Positions 1 to 8,201 of a stretch of 64,000 nt of DNA are shown here, in pieces. The notes under the pieces are model-generated. The model saw nothing but the letters and a program-made list of their open reading frames with translations. It had not been told where the DNA came from and ran no database searches. This stretch comes from Psychroflexus lacisalsi (GTDB lineage Bacteria > Bacteroidota > Bacteroidia > Flavobacteriales > Flavobacteriaceae). The first letter of the stretch is position 1. Every line of letters starts with the position of its first letter. Location of the stretch: assembly GCF_020164495.1 (NCBI RefSeq), contig NZ_JAIQYZ010000001.1:496001-560000 (forward strand), read 5' to 3'. The translations under genes were made by a program, and so were the position numbers.

Positions 1-621
1 GGTGTTTACGAAATCTATAAAACTTACGATCAAGAGGGGGATGTTTATTCACACGCACCTAGAGATAAGCAAGTAAGAGCTATGGAATTTCTTCAAGCAG
101 AATTGTTTGAAACTCCAGAATGGTTAATTGATACAGACATCTTCAACAAAATTCAATTTGACGGCTATCTTGAAAAAATCAAAAGCTATCAAGAAAGAGC
201 TTTAAATGATGTTCTAGACTTCGGCCGTTTCGCAAGAATGATGGAAAATGAAGAGTTAAACGATGATGCGTACAACATTGTTGAAATGATGGAAGATTTG
301 AGAACTGGTCTTTTCAGTGAATTAAGACGTGGTGAAGACATCAGTAGAATTCGTAGAAACCTTCAGAGAGCTTATATTGGAAGAATGCATGAGCTCATGA
401 CAGAAGAGCAAACTAGCATTCCTGCACGATTCAGAAGTTTTGTCAGCCGAAGTAATATCGACGTGGAGACTAGTGATATCAGACCACTTGTAAGAGCTGA
501 GTTAACTACTTTGCAAAGTGACATGAGAAGAGCAATCAGTAGAACTAGAGATACAATGACAAGATATCATCTGCAAGATGGAGTTGAGCGAATTGAGAAA
601 ATTCTCAATCCAGATGCTTAA
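1..621 (+). CDS. Zinc-dependent metalloprotease, C-terminal part (partial at window start)
   Basis: The frame is open from the first base, so this is the C-terminal 206 residues of a larger protein. The tail (VYEIYKTYDQEG..., FLQAELFETPEWLID, then a helical region rich in Arg and Glu) resembles the end of the large Bacteroidota zinc metalloproteases that carry DUF5117/DUF5118 domains. The HExxH catalytic site would lie upstream of the window and cannot be seen. In this family the protein is normally secreted or periplasmic. The gene ends at a clear rho-independent terminator. The family call is from recall of the C-terminal pattern, so moderately sure. Confidence 0.75.
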   Translation, partial: GVYEIYKTYDQEGDVYSHAPRDKQVRAMEFLQAELFETPEWLIDTDIFNKIQFDGYLEKIKSYQERALNDVLDFGRFARMMENEELNDDAYNIVEMMEDLRTGLFSELRRGEDISRIRRNLQRAYIGRMHELMTEEQTSIPARFRSFVSRSNIDVETSDIRPLVRAELTTLQSDMRRAISRTRDTMTRYHLQDGVERIEKILNPDA

Positions 622-642
622 TTAATCTTTAATTCAAGTTTT

Positions 643-673
643 AAAAGCCACTTTTATAAAGTGGCTTTTTTTT
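643..673 (+). terminator. Rho-independent terminator of the metalloprotease gene
   Basis: AAAGCCACTTT and AAAGTGGCTTT form a perfect 11-bp stem with a tiny AT-rich loop, followed directly by a T run. It sits 20 bases after the metalloprotease stop codon. Confidence 0.85.
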
Positions 674-707
674 GTTTCATATCTTTAACTCAAAAAAACA
701 AATCATC

Positions 708-1340
708 ATGAAATACTTATTTTTCGTCTTATTGGTAACTGGTATAATCGCTTGTCAAGATTCTTCTGAGCCCAAAGCCAACGACACTAAAACCGAAGTT
801 TTGGCAGAGGCAAATTCAGAAGAAATTATCAATCAAGAGTTTTGGAACAGGCTTTCTAAATTGAAAGGAAAAGCTTTTCAAGGCAAAGTTCTGGAAGCTC
901 CAGAGGGAGACGATTTTAGAGAGAAAAACTTAGTGATGCATGTATTGGATGTGGAGGAAAATAAAATCTATATTCCTTTCAATGTAGGAGAAAATCGTTC
1001 AAGAACTTGGATTTTGTCCAAAACTAAAAGTGGAATACAGCTTAAACACGATCACCGTAAAGAAGATGGAAGCGAAGATGAAGTTACTATGTATGGTGGA
1101 GTCACACCAAATAGTGGCTCGGATGATTTAGCTATGTTTCCGGCGGACCAAGAGACCGTAGATTTATTGCCGGGAACGGCCACTAACTTATGGTGGATTA
1201 CCGTCGACGATGAACAATTTACTTATAACTTAAGGCGAATTGGTTCACCAATTAAATTTTCTATAGGTTTTGATTTGGAGTCACCAATTGATCTTCCGAA
1301 GCGATCTTGGGGGTGGGAGAATTATAAAATTGAAAAATAA
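708..1340 (+). CDS. Hypothetical lipoprotein
   Basis: A 210-residue protein of no family I recognise. It opens with a lipoprotein signal (MKYLFFVLLVTGIIAC, lipobox Cys at 16) followed by an acidic, Ser/Lys-rich linker. The mature part is a soluble, probably beta-rich domain (VMHVLDVEENKIYIPF, TWILSKTKSGIQLKHDH). I start it at ATG 708; the frame extends upstream to a TTG at 672, but that would put residues in front of the signal peptide and overlap the preceding terminator. Expected in the periplasm or outer membrane. It stands alone and converges on the serine hydrolase gene. Confidence 0.75.
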   Translation: MKYLFFVLLVTGIIACQDSSEPKANDTKTEVLAEANSEEIINQEFWNRLSKLKGKAFQGKVLEAPEGDDFREKNLVMHVLDVEENKIYIPFNVGENRSRTWILSKTKSGIQLKHDHRKEDGSEDEVTMYGGVTPNSGSDDLAMFPADQETVDLLPGTATNLWWITVDDEQFTYNLRRIGSPIKFSIGFDLESPIDLPKRSWGWENYKIEK

Positions 1341-1354
1341 GGCAAGGCTAAATT

Positions 1355-2587
1355 TTAAAGGATCAATTCTTTTTGATTATCCTTAACCTCAGTTCGCTGC
1401 TCGGCAGAGTGGATAAAGTCTTTTGCCTTTTTGACTAGATAGTTTTGGAAATAATGTTTTTGTTTATTTTGAGTATGAGTCATCACGATGACCACAAGAT
1501 CATCTTTTGGATGGTATTCTAATCCATTTCTAAATCCATCCCACAATCCATTGTGGAAAATTACCTCTTCACCATTTTTATGTTCAAGCCTAAAGCCCAT
1601 TCCGTAGCGTTTATTTTTTCGGTCATCATCTCTGCCGAACATCAAGTCAACATTTTTCTGTTCCAAAATTTTGCCATTTTTAAGATCACGAAACCAGACA
1701 TGTAAATCTTTTGCAGAAGCATAAATTCCTTTATCTCCTATGGCGTTATTATGAAAACCTGCAGGAAGCTGAATAAAAGAACGTCGATAGGATTGATAAC
1801 CTTTTAGAATACTTTGTTCGTTCAATTCTGTTTTTTCAACAAAGGTTTCGTCGAGACAAAGTGGCAAAAGAAACTCTTCCTGAATAAATTCTCCCAAAGA
1901 AAGTCGACTTACTTGTTCTACAATTGCACCCAAAACCACATACCCTGTATTGCTATAGCTAAAGTATCTGCCCGCTGGAAAGTTAAGTCTCGGAGCATAG
2001 GTGTTGAGCAAATCGACAACTTCCAGATTATCTGGTGCAATGTCTTTTTTCCAGTATTGTTCAGTCAAATACATATAATTCCACAACCCAGATCTGTGTT
2101 TTAATAAATCTTTTATAGTAACATTTTCAAATTTGAAACCTGGTAAATAATTAGATACAGAATGATCTATATCAATTAATTTTCGTTCATGTAATTTTAG
2201 AACAGCCGCTGCGGTAAACTGCTTGCTTACTGAAGCTAATTGATAGGATAAACCTGTTTCCATCGGAGTTTTCTTTGCTGGATCCTTATATCCAAAATCT
2301 CCCTCAAATAAAATTTGATCTTTATAGGCTACCAATACAGATCCATTTATTCTGTAGCGTTTGGCTTTATTCTGAATTTGCTCCTGCAAAATTTCAATTT
2401 CGTCAGCATATAATGAAGTGTAATCTGGAACTGAAGCCTTAGGCTTTGGTTCGATAACTTCTGAAGTATCTAAGGGATAGGTTTCAAAATTGCTAAATGC
2501 AAAATTTTGAAACATTGTATAAGATATGATGAGAGCCACTGTGGCAAACAAAATAAGTCTGAAAAAAAATTTTGAATTGAATTTCAT
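1355..2587 (-). CDS. Serine hydrolase of the beta-lactamase class C / PBP-like family
   Basis: A 410-residue protein with an N-terminal membrane anchor or signal (residues 8-30). The penicillin-binding fold motifs are visible: SVSK (residues 119-122) for the nucleophile Ser and Lys, YSN (211-213) as the second motif, and an HNGLWDG stretch near the C terminus in place of KTG. Members of this family are esterases, D-aminopeptidases or peptidoglycan carboxypeptidases; the sequence does not tell which. The N-terminal hydrophobic stretch suggests it works outside the cytoplasm. It is a single gene, convergent with the upstream lipoprotein. Confidence 0.9.
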   Translation of the reverse strand: MKFNSKFFFRLILFATVALIISYTMFQNFAFSNFETYPLDTSEVIEPKPKASVPDYTSLYADEIEILQEQIQNKAKRYRINGSVLVAYKDQILFEGDFGYKDPAKKTPMETGLSYQLASVSKQFTAAAVLKLHERKLIDIDHSVSNYLPGFKFENVTIKDLLKHRSGLWNYMYLTEQYWKKDIAPDNLEVVDLLNTYAPRLNFPAGRYFSYSNTGYVVLGAIVEQVSRLSLGEFIQEEFLLPLCLDETFVEKTELNEQSILKGYQSYRRSFIQLPAGFHNNAIGDKGIYASAKDLHVWFRDLKNGKILEQKNVDLMFGRDDDRKNKRYGMGFRLEHKNGEEVIFHNGLWDGFRNGLEYHPKDDLVVIVMTHTQNKQKHYFQNYLVKKAKDFIHSAEQRTEVKDNQKELIL

Positions 2588-2797
2588 GTAGCACTCTAAG
2601 TTTCACTTTTAATGCAATATATTATAAAATATTGCTCAAAAATTTATGCTCAAACAATTTTAACTAAATAAACTCTAACAGCCTGACTATCCTGCACACT
2701 ATAACTAGACTTTATCATTTAGTGAAAGTTAAGAGTAAAAATGAAAAAACTTCAAGATTAGTTCAATTTCCTATCGTAGTTATTAAAAATGGCTGAA

Positions 2798-3523
2798 TTA
2801 AACTTTGCTCAATTCACTATTCCATACCCTAGATAGATTTTTCAGCGAATTGAAAAGTTCTTTAAAAGAGGAAATGATGTAATAATCTTCCTGCATAATA
2901 TCTGTTCTAAACACTTTTTGAATGATGGCCTCAATAGAATACTCCAAAAAGTTAGCCTTTTGCTCATGAATTTGATTGGTTTCACCATAAGATGATAAAA
3001 TACCAGCACCATAAGATTGTATTTTCCCTTGTTCTTGTATGACGCCAAATTCAATAGTAAACCAGTACAGCCTCTGTAGTTGAAGAAGTTTTTCTGGATC
3101 ATCGAGAAATTGACAACCCAGCTTTCCAAATTCGTAAACAAATTCAGAAAAAATGGGATTACTTAATAAAGGGACATGGCCAAAAATATCGTGAAACATG
3201 TCTGGCTCTTCCAGGTAGTCCAAGCTATCTTTGGAACGCAGCCAGGTTGAAGAACAAAATTTGCGTTCGGCAAGTAATTGAAAAAAATCTTCTACAGGAA
3301 TAAGACCAGGAACCACCTTTAATTCCCACTTGGTCTCAGTCTCAAACCAAGTATTAATCTTTTCAAAACTTGGGATTTCATTTGCATTTAAAACTGGGGA
3401 CATATGTTCCAAAGCATCTATATATTCCTGAGAAGCTTTGCCAGAAATATTTTCTTTTTGTCTATTGAAGAGCGTTTTCCAAACCCATAAGTCTTCATTA
3501 GTGTACTTAGACATGTTTTGCAT
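2798..3523 (-). CDS. phhA: Phenylalanine-4-hydroxylase (tetrahydrobiopterin dependent)
   Basis: A 241-residue enzyme converting phenylalanine to tyrosine with oxygen, a pterin cofactor and non-haem iron. The aromatic amino acid hydroxylase signature PDMFHDIFGHVPLL gives iron ligands His111 and His116, and FTIEFG gives Glu158. It lacks the regulatory ACT domain of animal enzymes, and its length fits the bacterial catalytic core. Two in-frame ATGs are possible (3523 or 3514). No pterin recycling gene (phhB) is adjacent. Its 141-base leader carries a Tyr-rich reading frame and a terminator hairpin, so expression is probably controlled by transcription attenuation (see the leader features). Confidence 0.96.
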   Translation of the reverse strand: MQNMSKYTNEDLWVWKTLFNRQKENISGKASQEYIDALEHMSPVLNANEIPSFEKINTWFETETKWELKVVPGLIPVEDFFQLLAERKFCSSTWLRSKDSLDYLEEPDMFHDIFGHVPLLSNPIFSEFVYEFGKLGCQFLDDPEKLLQLQRLYWFTIEFGVIQEQGKIQSYGAGILSSYGETNQIHEQKANFLEYSIEAIIQKVFRTDIMQEDYYIISSFKELFNSLKNLSRVWNSELSKV

Positions 3524-3534
3524 AAGAGTTGTTT

Positions 3535-3576
3535 AAAAAAAAAATAAAAATCCCGATTCAATTGTGAATCGGGATT
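3535..3576 (-). terminator. Attenuator terminator in the phhA leader
   Basis: On the minus strand, AATCCCGATTCA (3576-3565), loop CAAT and TGAATCGGGATT (3560-3549) form a perfect 12-bp stem. It runs straight into a tract of T with a single A (3550-3535). It ends about 12 bases before the phhA ATG and therefore can only stop transcripts heading into phhA. On the plus strand it has no gene to terminate and no T tract. This is the terminator (3:4) arm of the proposed attenuator. Confidence 0.92.
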
Positions 3577-3605
3577 GATTTAGGTTTATTATTTTGAATG
3601 TACCA

Positions 3606-3665
3606 TTAACCGATTCTGTTGTTAAGAAGTCGATAATAGTAATAATATGTTTTTGTGTTAAGCAT
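3606..3665 (-). CDS. Tyrosine-rich leader peptide of phhA
   Basis: A 19-codon frame, MLNTKTYYYYYRLLNNRIG, with five tyrosine codons in a row (TAT TAT TAC TAT TAT, 3647-3633). It lies between a consensus promoter and the phhA terminator hairpin and ends 30 bases before the hairpin. The ATG lies only about 5 bases after the -7 box, so the transcript would start at or next to it (leaderless). The direct observation is the frame and its codons. The inference is that ribosome progress over the Tyr codons reports charged tRNA-Tyr to control phhA. It is too short for ordinary gene finders. Confidence 0.82.
   Translation of the reverse strand: MLNTKTYYYYYRLLNNRIG
3610..3632 (-). promoter_or_regulatory. 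Pre-emptor / antiterminator segments of the phhA attenuator
   Basis: Segment 1 (CGACTTCT, 3632-3625) directly follows the Tyr codons and can pair with segment 2 (AGAATCG, 3617-3611) through 7 bp with one bulged C. Segment 2 (GAATCGG, 3616-3610) can alternatively pair with CCGATTC (3572-3566) in the 5' arm of the terminator. A ribosome stalled on Tyr codons would cover segment 1 and free segment 2 to form the antiterminator. A ribosome at the stop codon would cover segment 2 and let the terminator form. The pairings were worked out by eye, not by a folding program. Confidence 0.75.
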
Positions 3666-3669
3666 TGAT

Positions 3670-3700
3670 CAAAATTAGATAATATCTCAAAATATACAAA
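3670..3700 (-). promoter_or_regulatory. phhA leader promoter
   Basis: On the minus strand TTTG (3700-3697), exactly 19 bases, then TAATTTTG (3677-3670). This is a perfect match to the Bacteroidetes -33/-7 consensus TTTG-N19-TAnnTTTG. The predicted start site falls on or next to the leader peptide ATG at 3665. Confidence 0.85.
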
Positions 3701-3787
3701 TCAACAAGTGTTAAACTAAAACATACTTCAATTGGTCACTTCTCAAAAAATATTAGTAATATCAAATTCATTAAAAATTATTGGAAT

Positions 3788-4774
3788 ATGAAAAAAACTC
3801 ATAACTGGGGAATAATAGGCTTAGGAGGAATCGCTCACAAATTTGCTTCAGACTTACGTGATGTTGAGAGCGCTCAGCTTTATGCAGTAGCATCAAGAAG
3901 TATAAAAAAAGCTCAGAATTTTGCATCAGAATTTGTAGTGGAGAAGGCTTACGGTGCTTATGAAACTCTTGCTAAAGATCCTAAGGTGGATATCATTTAT
4001 ATCGCCACACCGCATGTGTTTCATTATGAAAATACCATGATGTGTCTCGAGCACGGGAAAGCCGTGTTATGTGAAAAACCAATGGCGATTAATGCAAGGC
4101 AACTGAAGACCATGATACGGACTTCAAAAGAAAAGTCTTTGTTTTTGATGGAAGGACTTTGGACCAATTTTATGCCACATCTCCAGAAAGTTAATCAACT
4201 CAATCAGCATAAAACTTACGGCAAATGCCTGAAAGTGGAAGCTGATTTTTCCTTTGAAGCTGAATTTGATACTGAAAAACGACTTTTCAATAAAGGTTTA
4301 GGTGGAGGTGCTTTATTGGATATTGGGATTTATCCGGTGTATCTGGCCTTAAAACTTCTTGGTCCCCCTCAGGAAATAGAAGCAAGTTGCGAATTTTCCT
4401 CTACAGGTGTGGATATTTCCAATCAAATCAATTTTAAATATGCTTCTGTAGCAACAGCAAAACTGTCTTCTAGTTTTGCTAAGAATACACCTTGCAAAGC
4501 CAAGGTTTATTTTGAAAACGCTACAGTAGAATTAGGCCCAAGTTTCCATCAAACCGATCAGCTTAAAATTGAAACCAACTCTGGTGTAGACCATATTGAT
4601 TTTCATTATCCAACCCACGGCTATCAATTTGAAATTGAACACGTGCAGGATTGTTTAGAAAGAAAACTAACCCAAAGCCCAGACTGGTCCCTTCAGTCGT
4701 CTTTGGTGCTAACAGAAACTTTGGATAAAATAAGAGAACAATTCGGTTTGGTGTATTCTGAAGATTTAAAATAG
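3788..4774 (+). CDS. Gfo/Idh/MocA family oxidoreductase
   Basis: A 328-residue NAD(P)-dependent oxidoreductase. The Rossmann fold starts at the N terminus with GIIGLGGIAHKFASDL (glycine-rich loop at residues 11-16), and the family's CEKP motif is at about 94-97, followed by the alpha/beta C-terminal domain. Family members oxidise or reduce sugars, inositols or dihydrodiols; this one resembles the dihydrodiol-dehydrogenase-like subgroup, but the substrate cannot be read from the sequence. It is transcribed divergently from the phhA leader. No clear promoter was found in the 120 bases upstream. Confidence 0.92.
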   Translation: MKKTHNWGIIGLGGIAHKFASDLRDVESAQLYAVASRSIKKAQNFASEFVVEKAYGAYETLAKDPKVDIIYIATPHVFHYENTMMCLEHGKAVLCEKPMAINARQLKTMIRTSKEKSLFLMEGLWTNFMPHLQKVNQLNQHKTYGKCLKVEADFSFEAEFDTEKRLFNKGLGGGALLDIGIYPVYLALKLLGPPQEIEASCEFSSTGVDISNQINFKYASVATAKLSSSFAKNTPCKAKVYFENATVELGPSFHQTDQLKIETNSGVDHIDFHYPTHGYQFEIEHVQDCLERKLTQSPDWSLQSSLVLTETLDKIREQFGLVYSEDLK

Positions 4775-4967
4775 AATATTAAAGGTGTGATATTGGAAGT
4801 ATAATATCAAAGTAAAAAAAATGACAGTTAATATTGGAACCATGAGGTGGCCAATTCAATTAAAAATTTAAATCTCATAATTTATAATTGATTATTAGTC
4901 TTGACGTTTGAAAACCTAAAACCCAATTTCTATAACCTAAAGCCTTAACTAATTATTCAATTTTAAA

Positions 4968-4998
4968 ATTGCGCAAGCAGTTGGATTTGCTAAATTTG
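4968..4998 (+). promoter_or_regulatory. serS promoter
   Basis: ATTG (4968-4971), a 19-base spacer, then TAAATTTG (4991-4998). This matches the Bacteroidetes -33/-7 consensus except for the first -33 base. It leaves a leader of about 20 bases before the serS ATG, with no room for a leader peptide or T-box. Confidence 0.75.
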
Positions 4999-5023
4999 CT
5001 GAAAATTACAATACCAAAGACTT

Positions 5024-6295
5024 ATGTTGGAAATTAAGCACATTCGGGCACATCAGGAAGAATATACTCAGGCTCTCAAAAAAAGAAATTTTGAGGCTGA
5101 AGCTGTTTTTGAATCTATCTTAAAATTAGATAAAAAGCGTCGGGAAACTCAGAAACAACTGGACGAAATACTTTCAGAATCCAACAATCTTTCCAAAGAG
5201 ATTGGAATGCTTTTTAAGTCTGGTGAAAAAGAAAAGGCCAACGCTCTGAAAGAAAAAACAGCTGGGCTCAAGGAAGATTCAAAACGTCTTGGAGAAACGA
5301 TGAGTCAGGTCGGGACCGAATTGCAGGCTTTATTATACCAGGTTCCAAATATTCCGCATCCCTCTGTTCCCGCTGGAAAAAGCGAAGAGGACAACGAAGA
5401 GATTTTTAAAGAAGGCGATATTCCTGTGTTGGCAAAGAATGCGCTTCCACACTGGGAGTTGGCCAAAAAGTACGATATCATAGATTTTGAATTGGGCAAT
5501 AAAATTACCGGTGCTGGATTCCCTGTATACAAAGGCAAAGGTGCCAGATTGCAAAGGGCTTTGATTGCTTATTTTCTGGATAAAAACGTTGAAGCCGGTT
5601 ACACTGAAGTGCAGGTGCCACTTTTGGTTAATGAAGCTTCTGGTTTTGGAACCGGACAATTACCAGATAAAGAAGGTCAAATGTACCATGTGGGGAATGA
5701 TGATTTGTATTTGATTCCTACTGCTGAGGTGCCAATTACCAACATTTACAGAGACGATTTGTTAACTGAAAATCAATTACCAATTCAGTTAACAGGTTAT
5801 ACACCTTGCTTCAGAAGAGAAGCGGGAAGCTACGGGGCTCATGTTCGCGGTCTCAACCGCTTACACCAATTTGATAAAGTAGAATTAGTGAATATTGTGA
5901 AGCCCGAAGACTCATATAAAGTTTTGGATAAGATGGTGGAGCACGTCAAATTGATTTTGAGAGATTTGAAATTGCCTTACAGGGTGTTGAGACTTTGCGG
6001 AGGAGATCTTGGGTTTACGTCAGCATTGACTTTCGATTTTGAATTATTTTCTACCGCTCAGGATCGCTGGCTGGAGATTTCATCGGTGTCCAACTTTGAA
6101 ACTTTTCAAGCTAACCGATTGAAAATTCGTTACAAAGATTCCCATAAAAATAAAGCTTTGGTGCATACTTTGAATGGAAGTTCACTTGCATTACCTAGAG
6201 TTTTGGCGGGTATTCTGGAAAATTACCAAACTGATGAAGGAATTGTTATTCCTGAAGTTCTAAGATCTTACACTGGTTTTGATATTATTTCTTAG
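5024..6295 (+). CDS. serS: Serine--tRNA ligase
   Basis: A 423-residue class II aminoacyl-tRNA synthetase charging tRNA-Ser (and tRNA-Sec where present). Residues 1 to about 105 form the tRNA-binding coiled-coil arm, rich in Lys and Glu heptads. The catalytic core carries motif 2 (FRREAGSYG, about 261-269) and motif 3 (NGSSLALPRVLAGILENYQ, about 384-402). Length matches the bacterial family. It has its own promoter and is followed 87 bases later by a TPR protein gene. Confidence 0.98.
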   Translation: MLEIKHIRAHQEEYTQALKKRNFEAEAVFESILKLDKKRRETQKQLDEILSESNNLSKEIGMLFKSGEKEKANALKEKTAGLKEDSKRLGETMSQVGTELQALLYQVPNIPHPSVPAGKSEEDNEEIFKEGDIPVLAKNALPHWELAKKYDIIDFELGNKITGAGFPVYKGKGARLQRALIAYFLDKNVEAGYTEVQVPLLVNEASGFGTGQLPDKEGQMYHVGNDDLYLIPTAEVPITNIYRDDLLTENQLPIQLTGYTPCFRREAGSYGAHVRGLNRLHQFDKVELVNIVKPEDSYKVLDKMVEHVKLILRDLKLPYRVLRLCGGDLGFTSALTFDFELFSTAQDRWLEISSVSNFETFQANRLKIRYKDSHKNKALVHTLNGSSLALPRVLAGILENYQTDEGIVIPEVLRSYTGFDIIS

Positions 6296-6355
6296 GACTT
6301 GAATTTGAGTAATTTCTAAGCTAGAATTTACAATTATTTCTCAAATAGTAGAGCG

Positions 6356-6379
6356 CCGAAAAATATTTCGGTAAATTTG
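6356..6379 (+). promoter_or_regulatory. -7 box with adjacent inverted repeat before the TPR gene
   Basis: TAAATTTG (6372-6379) is a consensus -7 box ending only 3 bases before the TPR gene's ATG at 6383, suggesting a leaderless message. Immediately upstream lies the inverted repeat CCGAAA-AATA-TTTCGG (6356-6371). No TTTG is present at the -33 position. Confidence 0.5.
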
Positions 6380-6382
6380 AGC

Positions 6383-8200
6383 ATGCGTTTAGTATTTCCT
6401 GGATCTTTAACACTGAAATCAATTTTGACATTTTTGTCACTACTCGTCTTCACTTTTTTTGGCTACAGCCAAAGTGCAGAGCTAGCAGAGAATTATTTCG
6501 ATCAAGGCGAGTATGAGAAAGCCGAAGCGGTTTACGCTAAACTTCACAAAAATAATCCAAGTCATCAGAATTGGTTACTTGGTTATGTGGAGACCCTGCA
6601 GGCACTTGACAAGGTAGAAGAAGCTGAATCCACATTAAAAAATTATTTAACTGAAATTGGAGAATATCCAAACATCCAGATAGAGCTTGGTTACTTATAT
6701 CAAAAGCAAAAGGATTCAATCACAGCCAATCAATATTACCAAAAAGCGATTTCTCAGGTCGAAGCCAGACCAGGTTTTGCCTATTCTGTTGGTAATGTAT
6801 TTCAAAAATACGGCTTGCTGAATCTTGCGGTTGAAACTTATGAAACTGCTCAACGTATCGAACCGCGCAGTAATAACACTATTGAGCTTGCAAGAATTTA
6901 TGGTGAGCAAAGTGAGTTTAAAGCAATGTTTAAAAACTACATGGATCTAATTTTTGAAAACCCTAGTTATTTTCAAATTTTGAATCGAAATTTCTCGCAA
7001 TACATCACTGAAGACTCAGATAATGAAGCTAATCAAGCTTTAAGACAGGTTTTGCTTCAGCGCAACCAGAAAGAACCAAATGTCATCTATAATCAGATGT
7101 TGAGCTGGTTGTTTGTTCAGCAGGAAGACTATTCCAAAGCTTTTGTACAGGAGAAAGCGCTCTATCAACGATCACAGTCCAAATCTTTAGACAGATTTAT
7201 AGATTTAGCTTTGATTTCTAAAGAAAATGATGACTTGTCTAGTGCTAGAGAGATGCTCGAGTTTGCTGTCGAAAACGCAGCAAGCAAACGCGATTTACTT
7301 TCAGCAGAAAGACAATTACTTCTCGTCAAAAGAGCACTGGCTCAGCCTGAAGATTATGCTGGAATCGAATCGGCTTATGAAAACTTTCTTGCCAAAATCG
7401 GAAGAAATAAGGATAGCTTTTTGGTCCAAAAAGACCTGGCTGAATTTATCGCTTATCAAAAAAATGATGTTGAAAAAGCTCTGGATCAAATTGAACTTAT
7501 TAATTCACAAGATTTATATCAGCAACAAGCTGCAGAATTGAAATTATTGGAGGCGGACTTAAACGTGCAACAATCCAAATTCAATCAGGCCTTATTGCTT
7601 TACACACAGGTTGAAAAACTAATTCCTAATAGTGATATTGCGCGAGAAGCCAAATTTAAAGTGGCCAAAACCAGCTACTATACAGGAGATTTTGACTGGG
7701 CGTTGACTCAGCTAAAAGTTTTGAAGACTTCTGCTTCACAGCTTACTTCCAACGATGCTTTGGAACTTTCTTTGTTAATTAAAGACAACAGCCAGGAAGA
7801 CACTACAAGAACTGATCTAAAGTTGGTGGCAAAAGCAGACTTGCTTCAGTTTCAGAATCAACCAGATAAGGCTCTGGACATTTTAGAAAACGTCCTTGTT
7901 AATTACAAATCACCTTCAATTGTTGATGAGGCGTTGTTTAGGATTGCCAATTTACATTTAGCCAATAACAGAATTGAAAAAGCTATTCCATTTTTGCAGC
8001 AAATCGTAGATGAGCATGGCGATAAGATCTTAGCTGATAATGCCAACTTTATCCTTGGAAAACTTTTTTCGGATCAACTGAATGAGCCTGAAAAAGCCAA
8101 AAAATATTTCGAAACTTTAATTTTTAATCATCCTGATAGCATTTATTTTGTAGAAGCCAGACAACGCTTCAGAAAGCTGAGAGGAGATCAAATTCAATAA
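6383..8200 (+). CDS. Tetratricopeptide repeat protein, exported
   Basis: A 605-residue protein with a hydrophobic export signal (about residues 11-28, ending at YSQS) followed by a long all-helical array of TPR-like repeats (for example AENYFDQGEYEKAEAVYAKLHKNNP near the N terminus and EKAIPFLQQIVDEHGDKILADNANFILGKLF near the end). It is probably a periplasmic or outer-membrane scaffold; partners are unknown. I start it at ATG 6383; a TTG two codons upstream overlaps the -7 box. It is the first gene of a tight cluster with DUF4286, rsmA, mgtE and a thioesterase gene. Confidence 0.88.
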   Translation: MRLVFPGSLTLKSILTFLSLLVFTFFGYSQSAELAENYFDQGEYEKAEAVYAKLHKNNPSHQNWLLGYVETLQALDKVEEAESTLKNYLTEIGEYPNIQIELGYLYQKQKDSITANQYYQKAISQVEARPGFAYSVGNVFQKYGLLNLAVETYETAQRIEPRSNNTIELARIYGEQSEFKAMFKNYMDLIFENPSYFQILNRNFSQYITEDSDNEANQALRQVLLQRNQKEPNVIYNQMLSWLFVQQEDYSKAFVQEKALYQRSQSKSLDRFIDLALISKENDDLSSAREMLEFAVENAASKRDLLSAERQLLLVKRALAQPEDYAGIESAYENFLAKIGRNKDSFLVQKDLAEFIAYQKNDVEKALDQIELINSQDLYQQQAAELKLLEADLNVQQSKFNQALLLYTQVEKLIPNSDIAREAKFKVAKTSYYTGDFDWALTQLKVLKTSASQLTSNDALELSLLIKDNSQEDTTRTDLKLVAKADLLQFQNQPDKALDILENVLVNYKSPSIVDEALFRIANLHLANNRIEKAIPFLQQIVDEHGDKILADNANFILGKLFSDQLNEPEKAKKYFETLIFNHPDSIYFVEARQRFRKLRGDQIQ

Positions 8201-8201
8201 T

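Noticed and set aside
2588-2797. Possible small RNA or tRNA between the serine hydrolase gene and phhA
   Set aside because: No cloverleaf, promoter-terminator pair or sizeable frame could be made out; only A/T-rich inverted stretches.
3549-3576. The phhA-leader hairpin as an ordinary terminator for a plus-strand gene
   Set aside because: No plus-strand gene lies upstream, and the T tract follows only on the minus strand, pointing into phhA.
4775-5023. A serine-sensing leader peptide or T-box before serS
   Set aside because: The promoter lies at 4968-4998, leaving about 20 bases of leader; no Ser-codon run or terminator hairpin is present.
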